Assembly (NCBI GenBank): GCA_017547845.1
Contig: JAFYNZ010000001.1
Coordinates: forward strand, 1-46,939
DNA length: 46,939 nt
Source of the DNA: Muribaculaceae bacterium
GTDB lineage: Bacteria; Bacteroidota; Bacteroidia; Bacteroidales; Muribaculaceae
Reading direction: 5' to 3'
Shown here in pieces: positions 17,060 through 26,708 of this stretch. Both the position numbers and the translations under genes were made by a program. Each line of letters starts with the position of its first letter. Position 1 is the first letter of the stretch. Under the pieces are notes generated by a model. That model made no database searches and was not told where the DNA came from. It worked only from the letters and a program-made list of their open reading frames with translations.

Positions 17060-17293
17060 GATAGTCGAGTCTATCTCGAAGGGGTTATGTTTTGACAACC
17101 ACCGGTAAGAGAGGCTGTAGATCGGGCAACTCGTGGGTAAAGAGTGTCAACAGAACACTACCCCGGATGTGGGTAATACATCGAGTCGTATACACATATG
17201 GATATATTGAGTGCAATTCTATCTGGGTAGAGGAAATCTCGTCGATTTACTCAAGTAGGGAGATAGGAAAGGAGCGGCCGGTGGGTCGCTCCT
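17060..17293 (+). ncRNA. candidate structured RNA (family not recognised)
   Basis: A gene-free stretch contains nested complementary segments. CTATCTC (17071-17077) can pair with GAGATAG (17260-17266) as a closing stem. GGGTA and GTGT (17135-17147) pair with ACAC and TACCC (17155-17163) as a two-part hairpin. GATGT/ACATC (17166-17182), TTGAGT/ACTCAA (17207-17254) and AGGAGCG/CGCTCCT (17270-17293) are further stems. The GC content is higher than in the flanks. Length and closing stem recall 6S-like or Bacteroidales-1-type RNAs, but I cannot match a consensus. Strand is uncertain: TATGTTTTG at 17086-17094 is only near the -7 consensus. It could instead be a leader or trailer of the minus-strand genes. 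Confidence 0.35.
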
Positions 17294-17332
17294 ATGCAAA
17301 GAATTAAACTAAACTAACTAATTAATTATCTA

Positions 17333-17698
17333 TTACTGCTGGTTGAGCAAGATATTTTCGATAGCTTCCGACAGTTGAGCCATGGTCATATCGCCATGCA
17401 TCATTTGACGATCGGCGTTGAGTGGTGCGAAGATCAGAGTTGGTACGCTCTTAATCTTATATGCGCGAGGCACAGCTCTATCGGTGTCGACATCAACTTT
17501 GTAAATGTCGATTTTGCCTGCGTATTTTTCTGCCAATTGGTCGAGGATAGGGGAGAGTCGTTGGCATGGACCGCACCATGATGCGTAGATGTCGATCAAA
17601 GCCGGTCTCTCGCCAAGGAATACCCATTGATCGGGGTTGGCTTCGAAGTTATGCACTCGTTGGAGATACTCTTGTAGTGATATTTGTTTTGCTGCCAT
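17333..17698 (-). CDS. trxA: thioredoxin
   Basis: The 121-residue thioredoxin carries the redox-active WCGPC at residues 41-45, the preceding ALIDIYAS strand, the YKVDVDTD strand and the cis-proline loop KSVPTLIF. It lacks a signal peptide and so acts in the cytoplasm, reducing disulfides. It may serve as electron donor to enzymes such as the class II ribonucleotide reductase encoded at 30878. About 20 extra N-terminal residues (ISLQEYLQRVHNFEANPDQ) precede the core compared with E. coli Trx1. It stands alone, with a full promoter at 17753-17784. Confidence 0.95.
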   Translation of the reverse strand: MAAKQISLQEYLQRVHNFEANPDQWVFLGERPALIDIYASWCGPCQRLSPILDQLAEKYAGKIDIYKVDVDTDRAVPRAYKIKSVPTLIFAPLNADRQMMHGDMTMAQLSEAIENILLNQQ

Positions 17699-17752
17699 AT
17701 TATTTATGTCTGTTTATTAAAGTTGAGTTACTGTTGTTGTCTTTTGACGATG

Positions 17753-17784
17753 CAAAGTTAGTGAGGTCGGATGTATTTGTCAAA
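17753..17784 (-). promoter_or_regulatory. promoter for thioredoxin
   Basis: On the minus strand TTTG (17784 down to 17781), 20 bases, then TAACTTTG (17760 down to 17753). This is a complete match. The ATG is about 54 bases downstream. Confidence 0.8.
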
Positions 17785-17923
17785 CGATAAAAACGATAGG
17801 CATATAGATATTGTCAATGATGCGACTTGAATGCGCCTAAATAGTGAGGTTTTGATGAATTGAATAAGAGTCCTTGGAGGAAAATTTTTGCGAAATTAGG
17901 GTTAAAAAAAGTTTAGTTGATAA

Positions 17924-19474
<1,551 letters not shown>

Positions 19475-19493
19475 TCTTTTGAAAAATAGTACT

Positions 19494-19540
19494 AATCGGC
19501 CGTCTGAGTCATAAAAATTGACCCGGATGGCCGATTTTAT
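19494..19540 (+). terminator. terminator after guaB
   Basis: AATCGGCC (19494-19501) pairs with GGCCGATT (19529-19536), and inner GTC/GAC pairs extend the stem. TTAT follows. Confidence 0.75.
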
Positions 19541-19615
19541 ATAATTTTATCTGCAATTCGCCGTTTATAGATTGATGTAACTTCAAAACGAACAAAAAAG
19601 AAAAAATTATAAAAC

Positions 19616-21535
19616 ATGAAAAGTAAGCTATTACTATTGGCGGGAGTGGCAGGATGCACATTAGCTTGGGCTGCCAAAGACCCTGTCATTATGACGATTA
19701 ACGGTGAAGATGTCACCAAATCGGAATTTGAATACCTTTATCACAAGAATAGTCAGCAGCAGATCGGTCAGCAGACCCTTGATGAATATGCTGAGATGTT
19801 TAAAATATACAAACTCAAAGTGGCTGACGCATTGGCTGAAGGACTCGACACTACCAAGTCGTTCAAAAACGAGTTTGAAGGTTATCGCAAGGAGTTGGCT
19901 GCACCTTATATGGTCGACTCAGTCTACATTCAAAAGTTGATGAAGGAAGCTTACGATCGTGCAAAAGTTGAGGTCGAAGTGTCGCATATCATGCTCAACA
20001 AGTCTCGCAATCCGCAAGAGAATATGGCAATCCGTCAGAAAGCTGATAGCTTGCGCAACGAGTTGATGAAGGGTGCAGACTTTGCAGAAATGGCACGTCG
20101 GTATTCCGATGACCGTTCGGCTCAAATTAATGGTGGCAATATCGGCTTTGTCACATCGTTGCTCTATCCATATCAATTCGAAACAGCTGCCTACAAACTC
20201 AAGAAGGGCGAAATCTCTGAAGTGGTCGAAACTGTCTATGGCTTCCACATCATGAAGGGTGGCGAGAGACGCGCAGCAAGAGGCAAAGTGCTTGTGCAGC
20301 ATGTTATGAAACTTGTGCCACAAGGCTCTTCACCGGAAGCAGAAGCTAAGATTAAGGCCGAAATCGACAGTATCCACGACTTGCTCAAGAATGGTGCTGA
20401 CTTCGATAAGATAGCTGCATCTTTCTCTGATGACAAGAACTCTGCTCGCCAGGGTGGTAAGTTGCCATGGTTTGGTGCAGGTGCGATGGTGATTGAGTTT
20501 GACCAAGCAGCATTTGCCCTCAAGAATGGCGAAATCAGTGAGCCGGTACGCACATCTTATGGCTGGCACATCATCAAGCGACTCGATGGCAAACCACTCG
20601 AATCATTCGAAGAATTCCGACCAAAAGTCGAAACTATCATCAACAACAATAAGGACTATCGTTTCAAGATGATTCGTGAGCAAAAGGCTGCTCAGCTTGC
20701 TAAAGAATACAAGGCTAAGGAAAACAAAGCCCTTCTCAGTCAGATTCGTGCAGAAATCGCTGCCAATGGTATCGACAGCGCATTCCACGCAAAATATGAC
20801 AAGTCAGATGAGGTGGTATTCACATACGCCGACAAGAAGATGACCATGTCGGAAGCGATGAGCCGCATCTTGCGTTACAAAAATTCCGACCCTAAGATTG
20901 CAATGGAATACTTCAATGGCTATCTCGCTAACTTCGAAAACGTGGCTCTCATGAACTATGAAGAGACACAACTCGAGCGTAAGCACCCTGAATTCAAGAA
21001 TCTTATCAATGAGTATCGCGATGGTATGTTGCTCTTCGAAGTAAGCAATCGCAAGGTGTGGGAAAAGGCATCAAGAGACGAGGAAGGACTCAAGAAATTT
21101 TTTGAGCAAAACCATGCCGACTATCGTTGGACAGCACCTCACGTCAAGGGTTATCTCATCCAAGCGAAAAACGATTCAATCGCAAAAGTCATCGAAACAC
21201 GCCTCTCAGAACTTGGCAAGGACACGCTCGTGACTACAATCCGCGACGAGTTTGGCAATAATGTGAAGATTGACAAGGTGCTTGTCGCTAAGGGTGAAAA
21301 CGCAATGGTCGACAACATCGTCTTCGGTGCATCGCCGGTGAAACCAGCCAACAGCGCATTCGATACATATTTCATGTATGACTTCGTAGTAATCAACGAG
21401 CCTGAGGAAGTGGATGATGTCAAAGGTCAAGTGACAGGCGACTACCAGAACCTTCTCGAGCAAGAATGGATTGAAGAACTCAAGGTGAAATATCCGGTCG
21501 TTATCAACGAAAAAGAGTTGAAAAAGATAAAATAG
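19616..21535 (+). CDS. periplasmic peptidyl-prolyl isomerase with two parvulin domains
   Basis: The 639-residue protein has a signal peptide (LLLLAGVAGCTLAWA, cleavage probably after WAA near residue 20). A SurA/PrsA-like helical N-terminal part (INGEDVTKSEFEYLYHKN) follows. Two parvulin (PpiC) domains come next at about 120-225 (VEVSHIMLNKS ... GGNIGFVTSLLYPYQFETAAYKLKKGEISEVVETVYGFHIMK) and 225-335 (VLVQHVMKLVP ... GGKLPWFGAGAMVIEFDQAAFALKNGEISEPVRTSYGWHIIK). A long C-terminal helical region of about 300 residues follows. Such proteins help fold outer-membrane proteins. It heads a cluster of three related genes, though a terminator and the XRE gene separate it from the other two. A C in VAGCTLAW could mimic a lipobox, but the spacing is poor. 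Confidence 0.9.
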   Translation: MKSKLLLLAGVAGCTLAWAAKDPVIMTINGEDVTKSEFEYLYHKNSQQQIGQQTLDEYAEMFKIYKLKVADALAEGLDTTKSFKNEFEGYRKELAAPYMVDSVYIQKLMKEAYDRAKVEVEVSHIMLNKSRNPQENMAIRQKADSLRNELMKGADFAEMARRYSDDRSAQINGGNIGFVTSLLYPYQFETAAYKLKKGEISEVVETVYGFHIMKGGERRAARGKVLVQHVMKLVPQGSSPEAEAKIKAEIDSIHDLLKNGADFDKIAASFSDDKNSARQGGKLPWFGAGAMVIEFDQAAFALKNGEISEPVRTSYGWHIIKRLDGKPLESFEEFRPKVETIINNNKDYRFKMIREQKAAQLAKEYKAKENKALLSQIRAEIAANGIDSAFHAKYDKSDEVVFTYADKKMTMSEAMSRILRYKNSDPKIAMEYFNGYLANFENVALMNYEETQLERKHPEFKNLINEYRDGMLLFEVSNRKVWEKASRDEEGLKKFFEQNHADYRWTAPHVKGYLIQAKNDSIAKVIETRLSELGKDTLVTTIRDEFGNNVKIDKVLVAKGENAMVDNIVFGASPVKPANSAFDTYFMYDFVVINEPEEVDDVKGQVTGDYQNLLEQEWIEELKVKYPVVINEKELKKIK

Positions 21536-21559
21536 CAAATGATCAAATAATGTGAACGT

Positions 21560-21596
21560 AAAGGGCAGCTTCCATATCGCGAAGCTGCCCTTTCTC
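21560..21596. terminator. strong terminator after the parvulin gene
   Basis: AAAGGGCAGCTTC (21560-21572) pairs perfectly with GAAGCTGCCCTTT (21581-21593) around an eight-base loop. It lies between convergent genes and may serve both. Confidence 0.85.
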
Positions 21597-21632
21597 AATA
21601 TTCTTAAATGTAAATAACGTCGAGTGTCTGTA

Positions 21633-21944
21633 TCATTGCTTTTTTCTCCTTACTTGTTTGGGGATATACTTATTAATCTGTTTTAGTGCCAAAGGAGGCA
21701 TCGGGAGTTCGGGTAATAGGTCGTTGAGGCGTTGTTCCATGCCGATCACTCGTAGTAGTGAGATAAGATTGTTGAGCGTAAGGTTTTGATTCACGCCTTG
21801 CTCAAAATGGCTTATCGTTGCAAGACTGACGCCGGATATTTCAGCCATTTCCTTTTGACTGATTCTTGCTGCAAGTCGATATTCCTTAATGCGTTTGCTG
21901 AGCAATAAGATGATATCTTGATTTGTTGTGAATTGCTTATCCAT
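21633..21944 (-). CDS. XRE-family helix-turn-helix regulator (HipB-like)
   Basis: The 103-residue protein contains a Cro/CI-type helix-turn-helix: RIKEYRLAARISQKEMAEISGVSLATISHFEQGVNQNLTLNNLISLLRVIGM, about residues 16-67. The tail is basic (KYIPKQVRRKKQ). The layout resembles HipB-like antitoxins, but no HipA gene is next to it, so an orphan regulator is more likely. The start at 21944 is chosen because the longer frame (to 21992) would run through the promoter box and the candidate operator. The gene's upstream DNA holds two related AGTAGTA/TACTACT repeats either side of a TATATTTG box, which suggests autoregulation. Confidence 0.8.
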   Translation of the reverse strand: MDKQFTTNQDIILLLSKRIKEYRLAARISQKEMAEISGVSLATISHFEQGVNQNLTLNNLISLLRVIGMEQRLNDLLPELPMPPLALKQINKYIPKQVRRKKQ

Positions 21945-21946
21945 GC

Positions 21947-22005
21947 AGTAGTATATTACTATTATTGTGCAAATATAGCAAATAATATCCATATATTACT
22001 ACTAT
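21947..22005 (-). promoter_or_regulatory. candidate autoregulated promoter of the XRE gene
   Basis: TATATTTG on minus (21977 down to 21970) fits the -7 box. On one side AGTAGTATATTACT (21947-21960) is itself a near-palindrome. On the other TATTACTACTAT (21994-22005) is its inverted partner. The boxes straddle the transcription start and the -33 zone. Confidence 0.5.
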
Positions 22006-22055
22006 GTGAAGAAAAATTTTGATGGATTTTACTTTTTTGAGTATGGTGCCGGAAC

Positions 22056-22250
22056 GAAATAGACTGGTTGTAAGGGTAGATATAGACTACATGCGTAGGT
22101 GAAATAGACTCATGGTATGGATCAAAATAGGCTAATGATACGGTAGAAATGGGTTGATGGAATAGGGACGATATAGGCAAATGGTGAGGGTTGATATAGG
22201 TTGGTGGTGTAGGGGCGATATAGATTGTCGGTGTAGGGGTATAGGCAGAG
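22056..22250. repeat. degenerate tandem repeat of about 23 bases
   Basis: Eight to nine imperfect units of 21-24 bases follow one another, each opening with GAAATAG, GATATAG or similar and closing in a G-rich GGTGTAGGGG-like stretch. The last three units are the most alike. It fills most of the gene-free gap 21993-22343 between the XRE gene and the next operon. No coding frame is kept through the units because their lengths vary. Confidence 0.65.
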
Positions 22251-22343
22251 TGGTTGTTGCGAATTGAGGGGAAGAAGTGGTGGATTATGGAATTTTAACC
22301 AATGAAATGGGCGTGAGATAGTGTGTATGAGCGAAAAAATTTC

Positions 22344-22351
22344 TATCTTTG
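22344..22351 (+). promoter_or_regulatory. -7 box for the chaperone-lptA-mutL operon
   Basis: TATCTTTG fits the consensus. A -33 box is not evident. Transcription would start near 22358, about 11 bases before the small ORF at 22369. Confidence 0.55.
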
Positions 22352-22368
22352 CAAATTAATGGTTAAGC

Positions 22369-22491
22369 ATGCCTAAGTGTGTCCGCATTGTCTCTTCCGG
22401 CATTGGCGATGCTAAACGCATCATCAAGGTGAAGAGGAGAGAGGGGGCATATGTGAAGGCGTCGGCTTATCCTAAAGGAGTAAAGGTATGA
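22369..22491 (+). CDS. small basic 40-aa ORF heading the operon
   Basis: An ATG 18 bases after the -7 box opens a 40-codon frame, MPKCVRIVSSGIGDAKRI continuing with IKVKRREGAYVKASAYPKGVKV. Its TGA overlaps the ATG of the next gene (ATGA at 22488-22491). Overlap, position and codon content favour real translation, either as a small basic protein or as a coupling leader. I recognise no family. The 119 bases would otherwise be an untranslated leader. Confidence 0.45.
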   Translation: MPKCVRIVSSGIGDAKRIIKVKRREGAYVKASAYPKGVKV

Positions 22492-23369
22492 ATAGAAAGA
22501 TGACATATCTCGTTTCCGGTCTGGTGGCAGCGTTGTCAGTGGTCTCTTGTGGGAAATCTACTTCTGCAAAGGATGCTGATGAGATGTTGTTGCAGATAGG
22601 CGACTCTGTGTTGACTAAGAGCGACGTGTTGGCTCAGATGCCACAAGGTCTTAGTCCGACCGATAGTCTCAACCTTTTTGATGCTATCGTAAAGGAGTGG
22701 ACCGAGCGTCTGATGCTTGAGGAGGTGGCTCGTGAGAATCTTCCCAATATCGACAAGATTAATCGCATTGTCGAAGATTATCGCCACAATCTGATTATCC
22801 TTGAGTATCGCAAGCTGATGTCCTATAGCAACGAGTCGCAGATTCCGGCAGATACGCTGAAGGCCTATTATGAAGCTCATAAAAAAGACTTCACATTAAC
22901 GCAGCCGCTTGTCAAGGGCTTGTTTGTGAAACTTCCGGAGTCGGCATCAGATGTGGCAGATGTGAAGCGCTGGGTGTTTTCGGCATCGGCTAAAGATGTG
23001 GAGGAGCTTGAGAAATACAGCATGTCGGAGATAATGCAGTACGACTATTTTATGGATCGTTGGGTCGATTGGTCGACTATTGTTGAGCAGATACCTTATC
23101 GATTTGGAGATGCCGATAAGTTTGTGTCGTCGACCAAAAATTTTGAGGCACGCCACGAAGGATCGATCTATTTCTGGCATATCGAGGAGTATATGCCCAG
23201 CGGTGAGGTGATGCCTTATGAGTATGCCGTCAATCAGATAAGCGAGATACTTGTCGAGCGAGATCGGCGTGTCTACGACGCTGAGTTGATAAAGTCGATT
23301 TGCCGTCAAGCTATTAAGCAGAAGAAGATGGTGGTCGGCTCGTATGATGAAAGTAAATTAATGGACTAA
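22488..23369 (+). CDS. lipoprotein SurA-like chaperone without a parvulin domain
   Basis: The 293-residue protein has a lipoprotein signal (LVAALSVVSC, Cys21), so it is probably anchored in a membrane facing the periplasm. The following region resembles the SurA N-terminal helices: QIGDSVLTKSDVLAQMPQGLSPTDSLNLFDAIVKEWTERLMLEEVA. A linker PADTLKAYYEAHKKDFTLTQPLVKGLFVKLPESA leads to where a parvulin domain would be expected, but the GGxLGF and GYHII signatures are missing. It is therefore probably a chaperone only. It is 22 bases upstream of surA and coupled to the small ORF before it. Annotation pipelines often label such genes as peptidyl-prolyl isomerase by position; the sequence does not support that activity. 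Confidence 0.75.
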   Translation: MNRKMTYLVSGLVAALSVVSCGKSTSAKDADEMLLQIGDSVLTKSDVLAQMPQGLSPTDSLNLFDAIVKEWTERLMLEEVARENLPNIDKINRIVEDYRHNLIILEYRKLMSYSNESQIPADTLKAYYEAHKKDFTLTQPLVKGLFVKLPESASDVADVKRWVFSASAKDVEELEKYSMSEIMQYDYFMDRWVDWSTIVEQIPYRFGDADKFVSSTKNFEARHEGSIYFWHIEEYMPSGEVMPYEYAVNQISEILVERDRRVYDAELIKSICRQAIKQKKMVVGSYDESKLMD

Positions 23370-23391
23370 ACAATAATAACATATCATAACA

Positions 23392-24741
23392 ATGAAAAGC
23401 AAATTAGTGGGAGTCGGTGTCGGATTGCTCTGTGCGGCAATGACTATGGCTCAAAGCAACAATATAATCGATGAAGTGGCATGGGTGGTCGGTGACGAAC
23501 CTATCTATAAGTCGGACATCGAAGCCATGTACAGTCAGATGCAATACAGTGGCGATGCCATCGAGGGCAGTCCTTACTGCTTTATTCCTGAGCAAATCGC
23601 CATCGAAAAGCTCTATCTCCACCAAGCCAAACTTGATACCATCGAGGCTCCGGAGGCGATGGTGCAGCAGTCGGTCGATAGACAGTTGAATTCGTTTATC
23701 ACCAACTTGGGTTCAAAGGAGAGGGTAGAGGCTCACTTCCGCAAGCCGTTGCCACAACTCAGAGAGCAGCTCGTCGATGTGATGCGCAATAACTACATTG
23801 TGCAGCAGGTGCAGCAATCCTTGACCAAGGACGTGAAGGCTACTCCGGGCGATGTCAGAAAATACTTCAATAATCTTGATGCCGATAGTGTGCCTTACAT
23901 TCCTCTACAGGTTGAGGCTCAGATTATTACGCTCAATCCGGTGATTCCTCAGCAAGAAATCGAGGATGTGAAGTCGCGTCTTCGTGACTATGCCGATCGT
24001 GTCAATCGTGGTGAATCGGAGTTCTCTACGTTGGCTATCATGTATAGCGAGGACGGCTCGGCTATGCAAGGTGGCGAGTTGGGATTTCATGGTAAGGCCG
24101 ACTTTGTGCCTGAATTTTCTAATGTGGCGTTCAACCTTAACGACCCTAAAAAGGTGTCGAAAATCGTTGAGACAGAATATGGCTACCACATCATTCAGCT
24201 CATTGAGAAGCGTGGCGACCAGATCAACTGTCGTCACATATTGCTCCGTCCGAGAGTGAGCTCAAGGGATTTGGAAGATGCAGTGATGCGTTTGGACTCG
24301 TTGAGCAATGAGATTGAGCGTGAGAAGTTTACGTTTGAAGAAGCAGCGCGTTTTGTGTCGCAAGACAAGAACACTCGTTATAACAAAGGCTACATGGTCA
24401 ACCAGATGAATGGCTCGACACGATTTGAGATGCAAGACCTTCCGCCTGAAGTGGCTCGAAAGATAGAAGGCATGCAAGTCGGAGAGATTTCCGACCCATT
24501 TGTGATGATGGACCAGACACGCAATCGCGAAGTGGTCGCAATCGTGAAGTTGTCCAACCGAATCCCGGGTCATAAGGCATCTCTTTCGGAGGACTACAAC
24601 TTGATTAAGGAGATGTATGAGGCTTACGAAAGCGAAAACATACTCCGTCAATGGCTCGAAAAGAAGATTAAGGACACATATGTCCGTATTGAAGAGGGTT
24701 GGGGCGACTGCGAGTTTAAATATAATGGTTGGGTGAAATAA
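23392..24741 (+). CDS. surA: SurA-like periplasmic peptidyl-prolyl isomerase
   Basis: The 449-residue protein has a signal peptide (GVGVGLLCAAMTMAQ, cleavage after MAQ). A SurA N-terminal domain follows (NIIDEVAWVVGDEPIYKSDIEAMYSQMQ). Two parvulin domains come next: about 175-285 (VEAQIITLNPVIP ... GGELGFHGKADFVPEFSNVAFNLNDPKKVSKIVETEYGYHIIQL) and 285-390 (CRHILLRPRV ... KGYMVNQMNGSTRFEMQDLPPEVARKIEGMQVGEISDPF). The first keeps the full GGELGF and GYHII signatures and the second is more divergent. SurA escorts outer-membrane proteins across the periplasm. It lies between the lipoprotein chaperone and the LptA-like gene in a tight run, consistent with envelope assembly. Confidence 0.92.
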   Translation: MKSKLVGVGVGLLCAAMTMAQSNNIIDEVAWVVGDEPIYKSDIEAMYSQMQYSGDAIEGSPYCFIPEQIAIEKLYLHQAKLDTIEAPEAMVQQSVDRQLNSFITNLGSKERVEAHFRKPLPQLREQLVDVMRNNYIVQQVQQSLTKDVKATPGDVRKYFNNLDADSVPYIPLQVEAQIITLNPVIPQQEIEDVKSRLRDYADRVNRGESEFSTLAIMYSEDGSAMQGGELGFHGKADFVPEFSNVAFNLNDPKKVSKIVETEYGYHIIQLIEKRGDQINCRHILLRPRVSSRDLEDAVMRLDSLSNEIEREKFTFEEAARFVSQDKNTRYNKGYMVNQMNGSTRFEMQDLPPEVARKIEGMQVGEISDPFVMMDQTRNREVVAIVKLSNRIPGHKASLSEDYNLIKEMYEAYESENILRQWLEKKIKDTYVRIEEGWGDCEFKYNGWVK

Positions 24742-24761
24742 CGGATTAGAAGCAAAACAGA

Positions 24762-26705
24762 ATGTCGTCTCGTAGAGGGGTGGAAAAGAATAGTCTTTTG
24801 TTGACAAAGCGCGTGCTGGTGTCATCGCTTATAGTGTTGATGCTCATTGGCGTCAGCAGTTTGGTGCATCAGGCTTACGCTCAAGTTCAAGCCAAGAAGA
24901 AGACTCAAGCCAAGAAGGAGGAGGTCTACACTCGTCCCGAGCCAACGCGTCCGATACGCCCGGAAATCCCGACTGCCAATCGCAATCAGCAGGATAAAGT
25001 GTTCTTGGAGTATGCCGACGAATTGTACACCGATGAGTTTCTCAATAAAGGTCACCAAGTCGTGAGAGGCAATGTGAAATTTCGCAAGGGAGGCATGTAC
25101 ATGTATTGCGACTCGGCGTATTTCTATCCTGAGACAAATTCTATCGATGCTTTCGGCAATGTGAAGATGGAGCAAGGTGATACGCTCTTCGTTTTCTCTG
25201 ATTTGCTCTACTATAATGGCGAGCGTCAGATGGCTCGTCTGCGCACCAATAGTCGTAGAAAAGTGCGTCTTATCAACCGCGATGTGACACTGACCACCGA
25301 CAGTCTCAACTATGACTTGATGACTGAGTTGGGCTACTTCTTAGATGGTGGCGAGATCGACGACAAGAAGAACAGGCTTTCGTCAATCCACGGACAGTAT
25401 TCCCCTCGTACAAAGGACGCAGAATTTAACGATGATGTCCTATTGGAGAACAACGAAGACGGCTATACGCTTGAAACCAATCGATTGCTCTACAATACTG
25501 ATACCCACATCGCAAAGATTGTCGATAATACACTCATTAAGAGCGAAAACGACACTATCTATTGCAAAAAGGGATGGTACAACACCAACACTGATGAGGC
25601 TCAGCTTCATAGTCGTTCAACTATTATTCACGCCGATTCGCTTAATAATGTGACCACGCTCGAGGGCGACTCTATCATCTACGACAAGGCTACCGGCATT
25701 AGTCGTGCCTACATGTTCCGTGATCGCAACAAAGATGCTCAGCCGATGGTGCTTACCGACACAGCCAACAAGACTATCCTTATCGGAGGTTTCGGTTTGT
25801 TCAACGATAAGACCAAGGAGTCATTTGCGACGGACTATCCGTTGCTTATAGAGCATTCACGCCCTGATACTATATTCCTACGCGCCGACACTATCCGCAC
25901 CTTCACCTATAATTATGGCAAGAAGCGTGTAGAGCCTGTGCTTACCGACTCAATGGGTCAGCCGTTGGATTCGTTGTCGCAAGCGATGGCTATTGCAGAA
26001 GCCGATTCGCTCAACAAGGAGACCGAATACCACATCGCTAAGGCCTATCGTCGTGCTCGTTTCTTCCGCAACGATATGCAAGGTGTGGCTGACTCGATGA
26101 CCTATATCTCACGCGACTCGATGATGTATCTCAGTTGTCGTCCGATAATCTGGAGTGGCGAGCGTCAGGTCAATGGCAATCAGATTAATATCCACTTCAA
26201 CGATACGACTGTCGATTGGGCTGAATTGCCTGACTTCGGTATGATGGCAGAAGCCGTAGAAGAAGAGTTCTACAATCAGATGTCGGGAAAGAAGATGAAA
26301 GCATATCTGGAAAATCAGACTTTGCGTCATCTATATGTCGACGGTAATGTGCAGACCATCTTTTTGCCGATGGAGAACGATTCGACCTACAATAAGCTTG
26401 TCAACGCAGAGAGCAGCTACATGACAATCGATATGGCCGACGGCAAGATGGACAAGTTGAAGATGTGGCCCGAGGTGACAGGAACGGTGACTCCGTTGTT
26501 TATGATTAAGAAAAACCAATACTACTTGCCGGACTTCAACTGGTACGAAGCTATACGTCCACGTCGTGAGTGGTATGGCGATAGGTCGCGTTGGGCTGAT
26601 GACTTAGGCGATATTCCTGACGAACTGGAGCAATATTTTGCAAATCCAGGCGGTAAGACTTCCAAGCGACAAAGCAATAGTTTACAGCTAAACACACAGC
26701 AATAA
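24762..26705 (+). CDS. OstA/LptA-like periplasmic protein
   Basis: The 647-residue protein has a long N-terminal signal (VLVSSLIVLMLIGVSSLVHQAYA, cleavage after AYA), then a short basic linker. Repeating beta-strand units follow, of the OstA/LptA type: VFLEYADELYTDEFLNKGHQVVRGNVKFRKGGMYMYCDSAYFYPETNSIDAFGNVKMEQGDTLFVFSD, with further strands at TDSLNYDLMTELGYFLDGGEI and YTLETNRLLYNTDTH. The domain carries lipopolysaccharide across the periplasm in LptA and forms the N-terminus of LptD. No outer-membrane barrel is apparent. It is much longer than E. coli LptA (185 aa), as in other Bacteroidota. It sits 20 bases after surA and 3 bases before mutL. Confidence 0.85.
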   Translation: MSSRRGVEKNSLLLTKRVLVSSLIVLMLIGVSSLVHQAYAQVQAKKKTQAKKEEVYTRPEPTRPIRPEIPTANRNQQDKVFLEYADELYTDEFLNKGHQVVRGNVKFRKGGMYMYCDSAYFYPETNSIDAFGNVKMEQGDTLFVFSDLLYYNGERQMARLRTNSRRKVRLINRDVTLTTDSLNYDLMTELGYFLDGGEIDDKKNRLSSIHGQYSPRTKDAEFNDDVLLENNEDGYTLETNRLLYNTDTHIAKIVDNTLIKSENDTIYCKKGWYNTNTDEAQLHSRSTIIHADSLNNVTTLEGDSIIYDKATGISRAYMFRDRNKDAQPMVLTDTANKTILIGGFGLFNDKTKESFATDYPLLIEHSRPDTIFLRADTIRTFTYNYGKKRVEPVLTDSMGQPLDSLSQAMAIAEADSLNKETEYHIAKAYRRARFFRNDMQGVADSMTYISRDSMMYLSCRPIIWSGERQVNGNQINIHFNDTTVDWAELPDFGMMAEAVEEEFYNQMSGKKMKAYLENQTLRHLYVDGNVQTIFLPMENDSTYNKLVNAESSYMTIDMADGKMDKLKMWPEVTGTVTPLFMIKKNQYYLPDFNWYEAIRPRREWYGDRSRWADDLGDIPDELEQYFANPGGKTSKRQSNSLQLNTQQ

Positions 26706-26708
26706 GAG

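Noticed and set aside
17060-17293. RNase P RNA, tmRNA or cobalamin riboswitch
   Set aside because: The conserved cores of these RNAs (for example the RNase P GAAAGTCCGGGC segment or a tRNA-like end) are not seen.
17092-17307. 71-codon plus-strand frame between dfx and trxA
   Set aside because: Unlike any protein I know; complementary segments run through it, so a structured RNA or leader fits better.
21633-21944. Toxin-antitoxin pair
   Set aside because: The regulator resembles HipB but no HipA or other toxin gene is adjacent on the same strand.
21962-22180. 72-codon minus-strand frame over the tandem repeat
   Set aside because: Its repeats come from the DNA units and it spans the XRE promoter. 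No protein family is visible.
22056-22250. CRISPR array
   Set aside because: Units are adjacent and degenerate, with no constant repeat separated by unique spacers, and no cas gene is present.
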